DNA of 64,000 nucleotides from Isoetes taiwanensis. Lineage: Eukaryota; Streptophyta; Lycopodiopsida; Isoetales; Isoetaceae. Positions 54,357 to 64,000 of the stretch are shown here, one piece after another; positions within the stretch are counted from its first letter, which is position 1, and every line of letters begins with the position of its first letter. Below the pieces are notes generated by a model that was not told where the DNA came from, did no database searches, and saw only the letters and a program-made list of their open reading frames with translations. The stretch covers positions 23,326,942 through 23,390,941 of the forward strand of contig JAJEKV010000002.1 in the NCBI GenBank assembly GCA_021234155.1. Reading direction: 5' to 3'. The position numbers were made by a program, and so were the translations under genes.

Positions 54357-57300
54357 TGAAGATTATTTCGTGGAACCTTCGAGGTATCAAGGGACCTCTA
54401 AAGAGGGCTAGAGTTTTAGCAAAGAATGAGATCAATGAGTATAAAATATCCTACTTATCTGAGAACATAGACTTCCTGACTTCGAGGCAAGTTCCTTAGG
54501 TGCCTGGGTAGGAAGCCAGTATTCCTCTTTTACTTGTGCTGCCAGGGGCACTAAAGGGGGTACGGGAACTTTATGGAAGGGTTTAACTAGTAAGCTGCAA
54601 TATGCTGGGACAGATGGAAGGTGGCAAGCTGTGCAATTTGATACAGATGGGATTCAATGGGGAGTGATTAATATTTATGCAACAAATAAGCCTGCGGAAA
54701 GAGCCATTCTATGGAAGGAAATCATGGATTGGGTGATCAGTCAGCCGGTGGCCAACTGGGTACTAGGTGGTGACCTCAATATGACGGATGTTTGGGATCA
54801 AAAGATTGGCTTGTATAGAAACCTCTTGGGGGGAGGGCGTGGCGTGGGATTCCCTTCTCAACAATTGTGGCTTCGTTCTCCTCCCACCATCGAATACTCC
54901 CTACTCATGGTCTAATAAACAAAAAGGAATGGACAGAGTTTACTGTCTGCTAGACAGATTTTATGTGGCCAACAAGTCGGCCCCCTTTATGGATCGGTGC
55001 TATGTGGAAGGGGACCTTTCTTTTTCCCAGTCAGATCATATCCCACAAAAACTAGTATTTGAAGATCTTCCTTCTGCCAGACGAAAAGGAAATGTCCCCT
55101 TTAAATTCAATACAGGGCTCCTAGGGAAGGATCTCTTTTGTATACCATTCAAAGAATACTGCTAGCTTTCGGTCGGGGAAGAGGGTCTTCCTAGTATGAA
55201 ATCCTGGATCAAGAAAAATGCCGATATGAAGGATTGGATAAAAAAGTGGGGGAAACTACGGGCTACCAAATTCCGGGAAACTAAGGTTGACCTATACAAC
55301 CAAGTTCGACAAGTTAAACAAGGTTTGATTCTAGATCCCTTTAATATTGTCAATCAGGCACTTGAGGAAGAGCTAGAGGTCAGAATAAAAGCGATAGAAG
55401 AGGAAGAGGCTCGAGGGGCCGCTATTAGATCTAAGACCAAATGGTATGCGGAGGTTGATCATGAAAGCTCTAAATGTTTTTTTAGATTGGCAGGAGCAAG
55501 GCTGGCTGAGAATAGTATCACTTCAGTTACTAATGATCAGAATGTGGTTCTTAAAAAAGAGGCAGAAATAAAATCCTTCTTCAGGGACAGTTATGAGGGG
55601 TTGTTCAAAGAAGATCCCCTCCCAAGTGACTATTACAGTCAATGCTCTGAGTGGCTCCCCTCTTTGAGGCAAGGCCCGATAGTGACTGATGAAGAAAATA
55701 AACTTCTACTTCAAGAGCCTCGTGATGTAGAAATCTACAAGACTCTGTGTTCTTTAGCTTCTGGTAAGTCGCCAGGACCTGATGGGTTCCCTCCAGAGTT
55801 CTATGTCGAATTCTGGGATATACTTGGGCCATTCTTCACCGCTGCAATCAAGGGAGCATGGGCGGTCAAATACCTTCACCCAGCCCTAGCAACTGGATTT
55901 ATCTCCTTGATTCCAAAAGTCAATAAGCCCCAGGTGCTAAATGAATGGAGACCAATAGCACTAACCAATGTGTTGTACAAAGTAATCATGAAGGTCATTG
56001 CTAATCGGTTGAAGCCAATCTTAACCCGTCTGATTGGATGTGAACAATCAGCTTTTCTCCCAGGCAGGAACATTTTGGACAACTATCTAGCAGCTAGAGA
56101 GGGGCTCCATTGGTGCAAGTCTTCTCGCCAGAATTGTGTAATGCTGAAGCTGGATTTTCGTAGAGCCTATGACTCTCTTAGGTGGAATGGGCTAAAAAAT
56201 GTGATGGCTCATATGGGCTTTGAAATAAACTTTATAGAGTTAGTTATGGGTTTGAACAAGATGGCATCAGCATCTGTTCTGGTTAATGGTCAGCCGACTG
56301 GTCTCTTTGAGCTCAGAAAGGGGATTAGGCAGGGGTGTCCCCTTGCTCCTTACCTTTTTATAATCATGGCATATCTCTTAACCTGTATGGTGAAAAGCTT
56401 GATGATGAGGGGATTGCTGAATGGGTTACTTCTTCCAGGTTCCAATCTAAATTTGACTATTATGCAATATGCAGATGATACCTTTCTTTTCTTAAGGTAC
56501 GATGATGGGAGTTTTCCTGCCTTTCAACAAGTTTTAAATTCTTTTTACTCCATATCGGGGATTGGGTTGAATCACGCTAAATGTGATGTAATATGGCCTT
56601 TTGAAGAAGACATTGATACAAGGGTCAGGGCATGGAATTATCATATAGTGGCAGCTCTGAGAGACGACTAAAGTTTGTTGGGAATGCCACTTAACCTTGG
56701 AGAAAATCTAAAAGGTCTTTGGGCGCCAATTATAGAAAGGATCCGAAAGAAGGTTAACCTCTGGTCTTGTAAGTCCTTGTCCACTATGGGGAGAGTGACA
56801 GTAGCCAATGCAATCCTTAATGCGACTCATATTTATTACTCCTCGGCTATTGTAGCGCAGAAGTATATATATGACCAGTTATTAGTAATCATTCAGAATT
56901 CATCCGGGGGAGGGAAGATAGCTGGGGTTGCATGGTCAGAAATGTGCCGAAGTAGGAAGGATGGGGGATTGGGATGTAAAGACCCAATGGTCCAGGGGAA
57001 GGTTCTGGCAGCTAAGTTTGTCTGGAGGGCTATCCAAGGGGATGCATCCCCAGCTATTGCCTTTGTGCGTTACTGGCTTCAGCAGGGTAAGATAAAGGGA
57101 AAACCTTCTACCCCTAGAGATGAGGTTAGCTCCTACTTTCATAAATTCTCAATGGGTCGAGGTACTTCCCCAGTAATGAGGAAGATATTAGAAGCTTGGC
57201 AGGATGTGCAGAGTCTCTTTAGTATAGCAGATGCTCATTGGGAGGCAGGGAGACTGAGTATATTTTGGAACACTAGGATTTGGGAGAGGGATGCGCTCCC

Positions 57301-57991
57301 TCTTGCACTTGTACACCCTCGAGTGTTTACTAAATGGCGTATTGCAGGAATTCGTAAGCTTAGGCAGTTGTGGGAAAATGATAGATGGATTACTTGGACA
57401 AGATTTAAAGCTCTAGTTCCAGGTGTTGGGGAAGGTGATAGGAAGGTCTTTAGGAAGATTGTGGTGAATGTCAATACAGTCTCTGGTATTGTAGGGGAAG
57501 AAGATAGGTGGTTGTGTGGGGATGGGGCAGAATATAAAGTCAAAAAGTTGTATGGATTGCTAATGCCACAGTCCCCATTAAAAGCTGCAGACAGGTTGGA
57601 ATTAGATCAAGCAGAAACCAAGGGTCTATTGACAAAGTCTTGGGTCTCCTTATGTTCCAAAAAGATCCAATTCTTTCGTTGGATCAGTCTACAAGAAGGT
57701 GTATACACTATGACATAGCTGTTGAACAAGGGTGTTGTTCAACATGATCTCTGCCCTCTAGGATGTGGAGCGTCAGAGACAATGGATCATCTTTTCTTTT
57801 GTCCGATTATAGGAGACTTCTGGAGGTGGGTTTGTCCAATTATTGGGCTGCAGATGTGTCAGCTATCATGGCCGGCCATTCTAGCCAGTATAGGTGCAGA
57901 TATTATTCAACTCACTTTAACCAATATATCATTGTGGTGTATTTGGAAACACCGATGTGGTGTAGCTCTTGGAGGACTGGACCGCCGGTAA
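54357..57991 (+). pseudogene. LINE 2 ORF2 (endonuclease, reverse transcriptase, zinc region), frameshifted
   Basis: It begins 'MKIISWNLRGIKGPLKRAR' at 54,357. Endonuclease blocks: 'WGVINIYATNKPAERAILW' and 'NWVLGGDLNMTD' (54,655-54,785), 'LLDRFYVANK', 'SQSDHIPQKLV'. A stop at 55,165 precedes a 491-residue open frame (55,196-56,671) with 'GKSPGPDGFPPEFY', 'GFISLIPKVNKP', 'NEWRPIALTNVLYKV', 'MLKLDFRRAYDSL', 'RKGIRQGCPLAPYLF' and the catalytic 'MQYADDTFLF'. A frame from 56,675 gives the connection region, and after another stop 'CPLGCGASETMDHLFFCPI' (C-x3-C...H...C) and 'LWCIWKHRC' end the protein. The RT is better preserved than in LINE 1. Confidence 0.9.
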
Positions 57992-58471
57992 CAAGGATTC
58001 GTAAGCTTCTTCAACATGGAGGTAGCCCTCATGGCCTTGGCCCACCACAGGAAGTTTGGCCGCAATTATAACAAGAACTTGGATAGAATTGGCAGTATAA
58101 GGGGATTCTATTCATTTTTCAAATGTAACTGGGATCTGGATTTAAGCAGTGTGCAGTAAGGGTTTATGACCTGTCCGACACCTATCAGGATGTTGGATGG
58201 AGGATCTTCGTCTTCAGCGGGTTTTCTCCTAAGTTCTTGTTGCTTGGAATTGGCTGCTAACTCCATATAGTATCTTGGATGAAGATGGTTTTTCCTATAG
58301 TAATCCAGGGGTAGGGAAGATTGGAGTGGTAGTTTTTAGTACAATCCTTGACACTTACGAGTTATATCCGCTTTGTGATAATTCTTTCCATCAATCCCAT
58401 TTGGGGATATCCTATGTAAATTTTTATATATTAATACATACTCTTACCCTCAAAAAAAAAAAAAAAAAAAA

Positions 58472-58485
58472 AACTAATTTGAAGG
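58472..58485. repeat. Target-site duplication of LINE 2, right copy
   Basis: Exact match to 52,391-52,404. Confidence 0.85.
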
Positions 58486-59165
58486 ATAAGGGACTAATGA
58501 GTTTACAGCTTTCCATGACTTGAGCAGCCCACAAAAGAAAGGAGACGCACGGGGAGGTGGCTTTAAGAGAAAGAACGGTGCCCATGGTAGGCATGGGGTG
58601 AGTGCCACTTTCCCAAATGCTCACGAGTGCTCTATGGTATGAACAAGCAAACGCATCCCACATGACTGTGTATATGTCCTAACAAAATCCCCTATACGAA
58701 CTTTGAGATGAAGATCTTACTCTGTAGAGGTAAATCCATCATAAATCACCATCTCTTTTGATCGTATGCATTTCTTCCAAGAAAAATTTAAGCATTGCTC
58801 CTATTTTATTGCCACCCCAGACGAAGTTACGAATCGAACAATGATCTCCTTAAATTTAGAAGGCGTATGATAATTTAGGACCTCTCCACCACAACAATTG
58901 CTTCTACAAACCCAAAGTGACTTTGTCCCAAGCTTCTGTGATGGAAATGTCAATGCCAAAAGGAATCTTAAGAAGAGGAGCCACAGTATTTAGAGGAATC
59001 ACAGTCCACGAGTACTGCTACACACAATTGTAGCGAGTTAAAACTCAAGCTTCCCAACAACAGGAAAAGGCAAATGATCTACTTACTGGCCACACCATGA
59101 ACTCCTAGAATTCTCTACGATTGTTGTGATTACTCTCCCAGAGCACTAATCAGGAAGCTGGGCTT
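58486..59165 (-). pseudogene. L1-type LINE relic, third copy, split from 52.2-52.4 kb by LINE 2
   Basis: 58,486-58,850 matches 42,890-43,110 and 51,790-52,130 ('MWDAFACSYHRALV' on the minus strand). 58,860-58,988 matches 52,195-52,345. About 150 bases at 58,989-59,138 are extra relative to 52,345 and have weak inverted ends ('agaggaatcaca' / 'tgtgattactct'), possibly a small MITE. Confidence 0.6.
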
Positions 59166-59170
59166 TCTCT

Positions 59171-59796
59171 TGATTCTTTCCAAAAGAATTGAACTCAATC
59201 TTTCTCCTGCTATCCAACATCACCCAAGGTGCTTCAGCAATCAGGCTGTAGGGCCTCAAGCAATTTACAGTCATGTCTGTAACAGAGTCAAAAAGATTTC
59301 GTTGCCTTCTGCAAATCAATCGGTCCTTGAATTCGAGCTCTAGACCTATTTATACATCCAAAACTACAGTTTGCATGTAATCTCGTGCAAATCCGATCTC
59401 CCCCAGATGGATTGCATCTCTGGGCATGCATCAATTAGAGGAGATTCTGATCTCTGCCACCCAGACAGATGTATCCTGAAGAGGCTCAAAAAGTTTGTCT
59501 TTGGTTTCTTTTTCTATTGGTTTACTCTAAACCAATCCAAACGAGACATGTGGAAACTTTTAAACAATAATAACCTTGCCACTTTTCCTTATCTAATGTT
59601 TATTATAACAAACATTAGAGGTTAGCCCCTAGGCACAACTTTGGCTAGCCCCGATAATGAACCCCTAGCCCGATCGTGGGCTTATGGTCTGCCATATAGC
59701 CACTGCACCCCGGCATCCTATCGGCAGTACCCCCATGCTCATGGAATTCTGTCAGGAGTCTGTTAATTTCGGCCATACCTCTAAAAGCAGTAACCA
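59171..59796 (-). mobile_element. 3' LTR of the Ty3/gypsy chromovirus
   Basis: On the minus strand the LTR starts TGGTTACTGC right after a polypurine tract and ends ...AATCA, giving TG...CA borders and 626 bases. It contains a TATA-like box (59,347-59,354). The 5' LTR lies outside the window, so the left border is inferred from the CA end only. Confidence 0.6.
59347..59354 (-). promoter_or_regulatory. TATA box in the LTR
   Basis: 'gtataaatagg' on the minus strand, about 440 bases into the LTR, where an LTR promoter is expected. Confidence 0.5.
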
Positions 59797-59809
59797 TTCC
59801 TCCCTCTCT
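59797..59809 (-). other. Polypurine tract
   Basis: 'agagagggaggaa' on the minus strand, directly before the LTR TG; the usual plus-strand priming site. The codons before it read 'LRT' and 'EDKV'-like, the common end of chromovirus pol. Confidence 0.7.
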
Positions 59810-59854
59810 AAGACCTTGTCCTCAATGTAATTTTATTAGTTAGGTAAGGAAACC

Positions 59855-60461
59855 ATTGCATGAACTCATCTGACTCCCATATGGCATTCTCGGAAGTCTA
59901 GCCTCGCCACATGACCAAATGCTCTACAATATCTCTATTGCGCAACTGTCGAATTCTTTTATCTAAAAGACGCCTTGGCATTATAGAGGAGTTTAAGACA
60001 AGCAGTAATACTCTCATGATTAACCACATTATTCGTGTCTAGTATAGCATGCTTTAGTTGTCTTACATGAAATGCATGATAATCCAAGGTCCTGCAGTAA
60101 GCTCAACGCATATGCCATTGGACCTATTCGTTTCAGAATTTTAAAGGATCTAGCATAGGGGTAAGTTTAGGCACCCGTTCTTTCACTAAAGGTCGTAAAC
60201 TATTCACCCTTAGTGATAAAGGATATACCACTCTCAGAAAGACATAATCACCCTCTCTATGCGAGACCTCTAATCTGTGCTTATTAGCACTAGACTTGTA
60301 TCCAAGCTTGTATCAATCTTGAGCCCTTTGCAAATTCGACTTGCATTGATGCAGTATTGCATCCATATGATAAAGCATATTCACAGCTGCTTCCATTCTG
60401 AGATACTTATGCATCCCAGCATAAGTTCTTGGGTGCTTATCCATCATAGCCACGAAAAGCA
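59855..60461 (-). pseudogene. Integrase C-terminus and chromodomain
   Basis: Reading the minus strand with frame changes gives 'FKILKRIGPMAYAL', then 'RRLLDKRIRQLRNRDIVEHL' (59,985-59,925) followed by 'VMWRG' and 'ENAIWE'. This is the aromatic/acidic pattern of a chromodomain, which places the element among Ty3/gypsy chromoviruses of the Tekay/Del kind. Chromodomains are thought to steer integration to heterochromatin. Frameshifts and stops interrupt it. Confidence 0.7.
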
Positions 60462-61180
60462 TCATCTTGATTCTCGTATGATGGCATTGTTGTAGGCAAA
60501 TTTCAAGTATGGAAAATAATCCTCCCACTTAGATTGTTTCTCATGAATAAAATTTCTCAACATATCTTCAAGAATCATGTTGATTCTCTCAGTTTGTCCA
60601 TCAGTCTCTGGATGATTACCACTACTCATATGCAACCGAACCTTTAATACCTTCATTAAGTCTTTCAAAAATTGACCTATGAACTTAGTGTCCCTATCAC
60701 TTGTGATAGATAGCGGAAACCCAAATTTGGGAACATGTACTGCATATAAGTTGCAACTACATCGAATCCCATAGCATCACACCTGAGAGGTATGAACTTA
60801 ACATACTTAGTCAAATAATCGGCTATAACCAAATTCTGAGTGTGCTGCTTAGCAGTTCGGGTTAATGAAACTACAAAGTCCATACCCACACATTCCTACC
60901 TCTCGTTTGGTATGGGAATAGGTTGCAACAAATTCAGAGGTCTTGCCATCAGCTTTTACAGCCTAATACACCAAACAAGGTGAAATCATCTCTTTCACTT
61001 GGTCTTGCAGATCCGGCTAACAGTATTGCCTTTTAACCAACTCATAGGTTTTCCATTCATCCCCATGCCCGGCTTGTGGAGTGTCATGATGCTTACGACT
61101 GATTGCTTCACGCAAATCTGCATACAAAGGAACATACACTCTTCCCTTATAAAAATACCCCTTCTTGCTTGGCCTACCAA
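60462..61180 (-). pseudogene. Ty3/gypsy integrase (zinc and catalytic parts), frameshifted
   Basis: On the minus strand: 'FIREECMFL', then 'HHDTPQAGHG'-like H-H part of the zinc domain; 'MGMDFVVSLTRTAKQHTQN', 'DYLTKYVKFIPLR'; a frameshift just before the 'SDRDTKF' catalytic Asp block; and 'GNHPETDGQTERINMILEDM', holding the catalytic Glu, in the frame 60,668-60,462. DDE order is intact, but the frame is broken several times. Confidence 0.8.
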
Positions 61181-62560
61181 TTCCGAGTTTTGTTGGCTAT
61201 GAGGTGTTGTTCATCCTTTGAATATGCATCCCTAATCCTCTGGAAAAGGTCATTCTCCATGATAGCAAGAGCATTCAAATGCTTAGATAAAGCATATGCT
61301 GGGTTATCCTTCACAAGTGTATGCTTAATACTAAAATAAAATTCATGGAGGAAATCAAGCCATCCAGTCTGCCTAGAGCTAACCTCAGTTTGACGAAACC
61401 TCAATAGTTTATGATTATTATAGATGACCGACTTGCATGGTTCCTTACTTATACCACTTCTCAAGTAATTTCTTCATGTTTTTAGAGCGTGAAGTAAATA
61501 ATCAATAGTTCTTGCTCATATGTTGCATAATTTGCTCGGCGGAATTAAACTTTCGACTTTCGTAAGCCACTAGACCTTGCTGCATTAATACAGCCCCAAC
61601 TGCTTGACCACAAGCATCGATATAAACCTCAAAGTATTCATTTAGATCGGGTACTTTTATTATGGGACTACTAACCAACAACTCTTTAATGAGCTTAAAA
61701 GCTTCTTGTTATGCTTTGTCCCATACATTCTCGTGTTCATTTTTTAAAAGATCCATGAGTGGAGCTACTACCTTGGAAAATATCAGCACAAATTTTCTAT
61801 AGTACATAGCCAAACCCAAAAAGCTTCTCCATTCGAAAATATTTTCAGATGGCAACCAGTCTTGTCCTGCTTGCATCTTACTTGGATTTGGCAACATTCC
61901 CTCCCCCAAAAGAATGTTCCTAGGTAAGCAACCCTTTTCTTAAGAAAATCACACTTGGATATCTTAGCAGAAAGTTTTCGAGTGAGAAGAGTTTGCACTA
62001 CTTGCTCCAAATGAGCAAAATCCTCTTACACAAGTATATCAGCTAAGAACACCTTGACAAACTGTTCAGAGAGTACTTGATTCGTCAATCTCATAAAGGT
62101 GGCGAGAGCATTTGCGAGGCATCAATAAGAACTCATAATGTCCATGCTGAGTTCTAAATGTCATCTTAGGTTCATCATCTTCCCGAATCCTAATTTGATG
62201 TTATCCACAATGTAGATCAATTTTAGTGAACCAATTGGCATCTTCAAGACGATCTAAAATATCATCTATCAGGGGCAATGGATGCCTATCCTTGATAGTT
62301 GCCTTGTTAAGACCGCGATAGTCTATGCATATTCGCATAGTTCCATCCTTCTTCTTAACAAAAAAAATGGGACTTGCAAAAGACGACTTACTTGGCTTAT
62401 AATTTGCAAGCAGTTCTTTAATTTGGTGCTTAACTTCCTCGAACTCTAGAGGGCTAATGATACAGAGCACGCTACATACCCCTAGCTCAAGCACAAATTC
62501 ATGCTCAACTTCCCAAGAAGGCAATGACGTCTTTAAGTCTTTCCAAAAGATTTTGCAATT
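61181..62560 (-). pseudogene. Ty3/gypsy reverse transcriptase and RNase H, inactivated
   Basis: On the minus strand: '[20 protein letters not shown]', '[20 protein letters not shown]', 'NWFTKIDL' (first catalytic Asp). The second catalytic site reads FLAD instead of FLDD near 62,045, so one essential Asp is Ala. 'KISKCDF', 'FLGLAMYYRKFV' follow, then RNase H-like 'FEVYIDACGQAVGAVLMQQ' near 61,600, and 'LLRFRQTEVSSRQTGWLDFL' near 61,380 as the tail. Stops and frame changes throughout. Confidence 0.85.
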
Positions 62561-62699
62561 CTAGGTTATATCCGAACATAGGAATCATTAGGCTATGGAT
62601 TACATCAAGAAAAGGCTATCTTTATTAACTATGGAACATCGTTTAAACTCAGTGGCATACAACAATTTTACAGGCTCCACATAAGTTAAGCCATAGAGA

Positions 62700-63125
62700 G
62701 TAACAATTTTCCTGGGTGAAATATTAATCGTAACAGTATGGGATGGTCATAAAATAACTGGCTAATCTTCTTGCAACCACTTGATTCCGAGAACCACATC
62801 ATAGCGGGTTAGCTTAGCAATATCAAAATCAATGACCATAGAGGCTGTCGCACATATCTCCTTGTCCATCAACTTCAACTGAACGCCCTGCGCTTGTTGA
62901 TGATGGTAATGAGTCAAGGACCCAGGCGCAGTCTCAATAGTATGAGAAGGCACCTCGCTTAAGCCCAAGCCCAGTTCCTCTACCACATCTGCCGAAATAA
63001 AGTTGTGAGTACAACAAGATCATCAAGTCCTTACCACTGATCCTTCCTAACAACCTTATTACATTATTAACGTAAGCTTGTGTAGGACTTACCATATTAT
63101 CTTCGCGGGCAATAACCGACAAGGA
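62700..63125 (-). pseudogene. Ty3/gypsy aspartic protease region
   Basis: On the minus strand, 'VQLKLMDKEICATASMVIDF' and 'YDVVLGIKWLQ' (62,762-62,840) form the usual end of the retropepsin and its linker to RT ('DVILGMDWL' in relatives). The N-terminal D-S/T-G active site is expected near 63,010 but the reading is unclear. Confidence 0.6.
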
Positions 63126-64000
63126 TTTCAGCCCATCTTTGCTTTTAGAGGTACCTGTTAACTTTCTTATCCTTCCTTGGCTTTGTACAATCCCGAGGAT
63201 AATGCCCTACAATGCCACAATTATAATATATCTTGGACACGTTTTAGTTTTAGCACTAGCTGCCTTAGGCATTTCCATCCAATTTTCCTTCGCTGGACTT
63301 TTCTTTTGCTTTTAGGAAGGTGACCCAGCCTGAAAGGCACCCCCGGCCCCCTTAGCCTTCCATTCAGCAATCCTTTGGGCTTTTGGGAACTCTTCCCTAC
63401 AACCAACTTCTTAGCTAGTTCTACTGCAAGCTCAAAGCAAGCAGACTTAACCTGAAGCATATGCTTCTGAATGTTGGCATGCTTGAGCCCATTCACAAAA
63501 TGATCAACCCGCATTTCGATTGTCAAATCTGACAAACGCGAAATGCTCGCAGTTTTACCACATAATCTTGGAGAGTCCCAGGACCATTTCCTTCAACTGA
63601 ATCAGTGCATGACAATGCTCATAATGTGGAGCATATTCTTGCCTAAATAATTTGCAAAATTCAGCCCAAGTATGTATCTTCCTCCCATCCTCAGTATGGG
63701 TATTCCACCATTCATCTGCCAGGCCTTTCAGTTTCAATGTGGCAGTACACGAGCAGGCTCGCTTTTCTTTGTTGTCGCAAAGTATAATTTCATTTGGTTA
63801 AACCAAAGCATGGCTTGCTCTGGAGTAATATCCTAAAAAATTTGGTATCTTAATCCATTCAAGAAATCTAATCTCTTCTTCTGATAATTCTCTCAGAGAA
63901 TCTTCGGATAGGTTAGTACCTTCAGGATTTTCAATGTTCACCTGAGGGAGCTCATCTTCAACTCTGAGTTGCTTGCTAGTATCCCCTCCAACAGCATTAT
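63126..64000 (-). pseudogene. Ty3/gypsy gag with zinc knuckle, runs off the window
   Basis: On the minus strand, 'MKLKGLADEWWNTHTEDGRK' and 'WAEFCKLFRQEYAPHYEH' (63,737-63,600) are classic retrotransposon gag blocks; 'MRVDHFVNGLKHANIQKHML' follows. The zinc knuckle near 63,215-63,180 reads 'YYNCGIVGHYPRDC': the first Cys of C-x2-C is Tyr. Frameshifts separate the blocks. The 5' end of gag and the 5' LTR lie beyond 64,000. Confidence 0.8.

Larger units (their letters stand above)
52405..58471 (+). mobile_element. Full-length-sized L1-type LINE (LINE 2)
   Basis: It is 6.07 kb with a 5' region, an unusual ORF1, a long intervening region with tandem repeats, an L1-type ORF2 and a poly-A tail (58,452-58,473, the last two A shared with the target copy). 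Exact 14-bp target duplications fix the ends. ORF2 is frameshifted. It lies in an older minus-strand LINE relic. Confidence 0.9.

Noticed and set aside
61174-62560. Endogenous pararetrovirus (caulimovirus-like) RT
   Set aside because: RT is followed by integrase, chromodomain, polypurine tract and LTR, so it is a Ty3/gypsy retrotransposon.

Overview
This window looks like nuclear DNA of a land plant. It is AT-rich, gene-poor and dominated by nested, decayed transposable elements. The protein families seen are plant ones: a GT37 xyloglucan-type fucosyltransferase, a phytepsin-type aspartic protease with the plant-specific insert, a bulb-type lectin domain, a CBM22 xylanase domain, a chromovirus and DUF4283-type LINE ORF1s. 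Some LINE/RT remnants (6.8-7.7 kb, 15.3-16.3 kb) resemble types I associate with seed-free plants, so a fern or lycophyte is a guess only. I found no host gene that looks intact.

Layout. 1-8.1 kb: a long-inverted-repeat element, a CACTA-like end that cuts off a LINE ORF1, a LINE reverse-transcriptase relic, and a hAT-like transposase relic on the minus strand. 8.1-13.7 kb: a nearly full-length L1-type LINE inserted in that hAT relic, with a clear target-site duplication (TSD). 15.3-16.3 kb: the 3' end of another LINE. 16.5-21.0 kb: an element with 14-bp terminal inverted repeats and an imperfect 8-bp TSD. It carries intron-containing fragments of two unrelated host genes, an aspartic protease and a BRO1-domain protein, one lying inside the other. 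21.1-23.5 kb: a decayed Ty1/copia element.

25.7-52.1 kb is a direct tandem duplication. Each copy holds a fucosyltransferase pseudogene, its 3' flank and a minus-strand LINE relic. The two pseudogenes carry different lesions. Copy A was split by a 9.76-kb insertion (30,983-40,742) flanked by TAA; copy B supplies the exact empty site. That insertion contains a Helitron-like 3' end and same-strand fragments of a bulb-lectin gene and a CBM22 xylanase gene. Copy B has its own small inverted-repeat insertions.

52.4-58.5 kb: a second LINE (poly-A tail and TSD) inserted in another copy of the minus-strand LINE relic; its ORF1 region is unusual and internally repeated. 59.2-64.0 kb: the 3' part of a minus-strand Ty3/gypsy chromovirus, with LTR, polypurine tract, chromodomain, integrase, RNase H/RT, protease and gag; it runs off the right edge.

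The most interesting material is the two gene-fragment-carrying insertions, the duplicated fucosyltransferase pair used as an empty-site control, and the modular ORF1 of the second LINE. All family assignments come from reading translations by eye; no database search was run.
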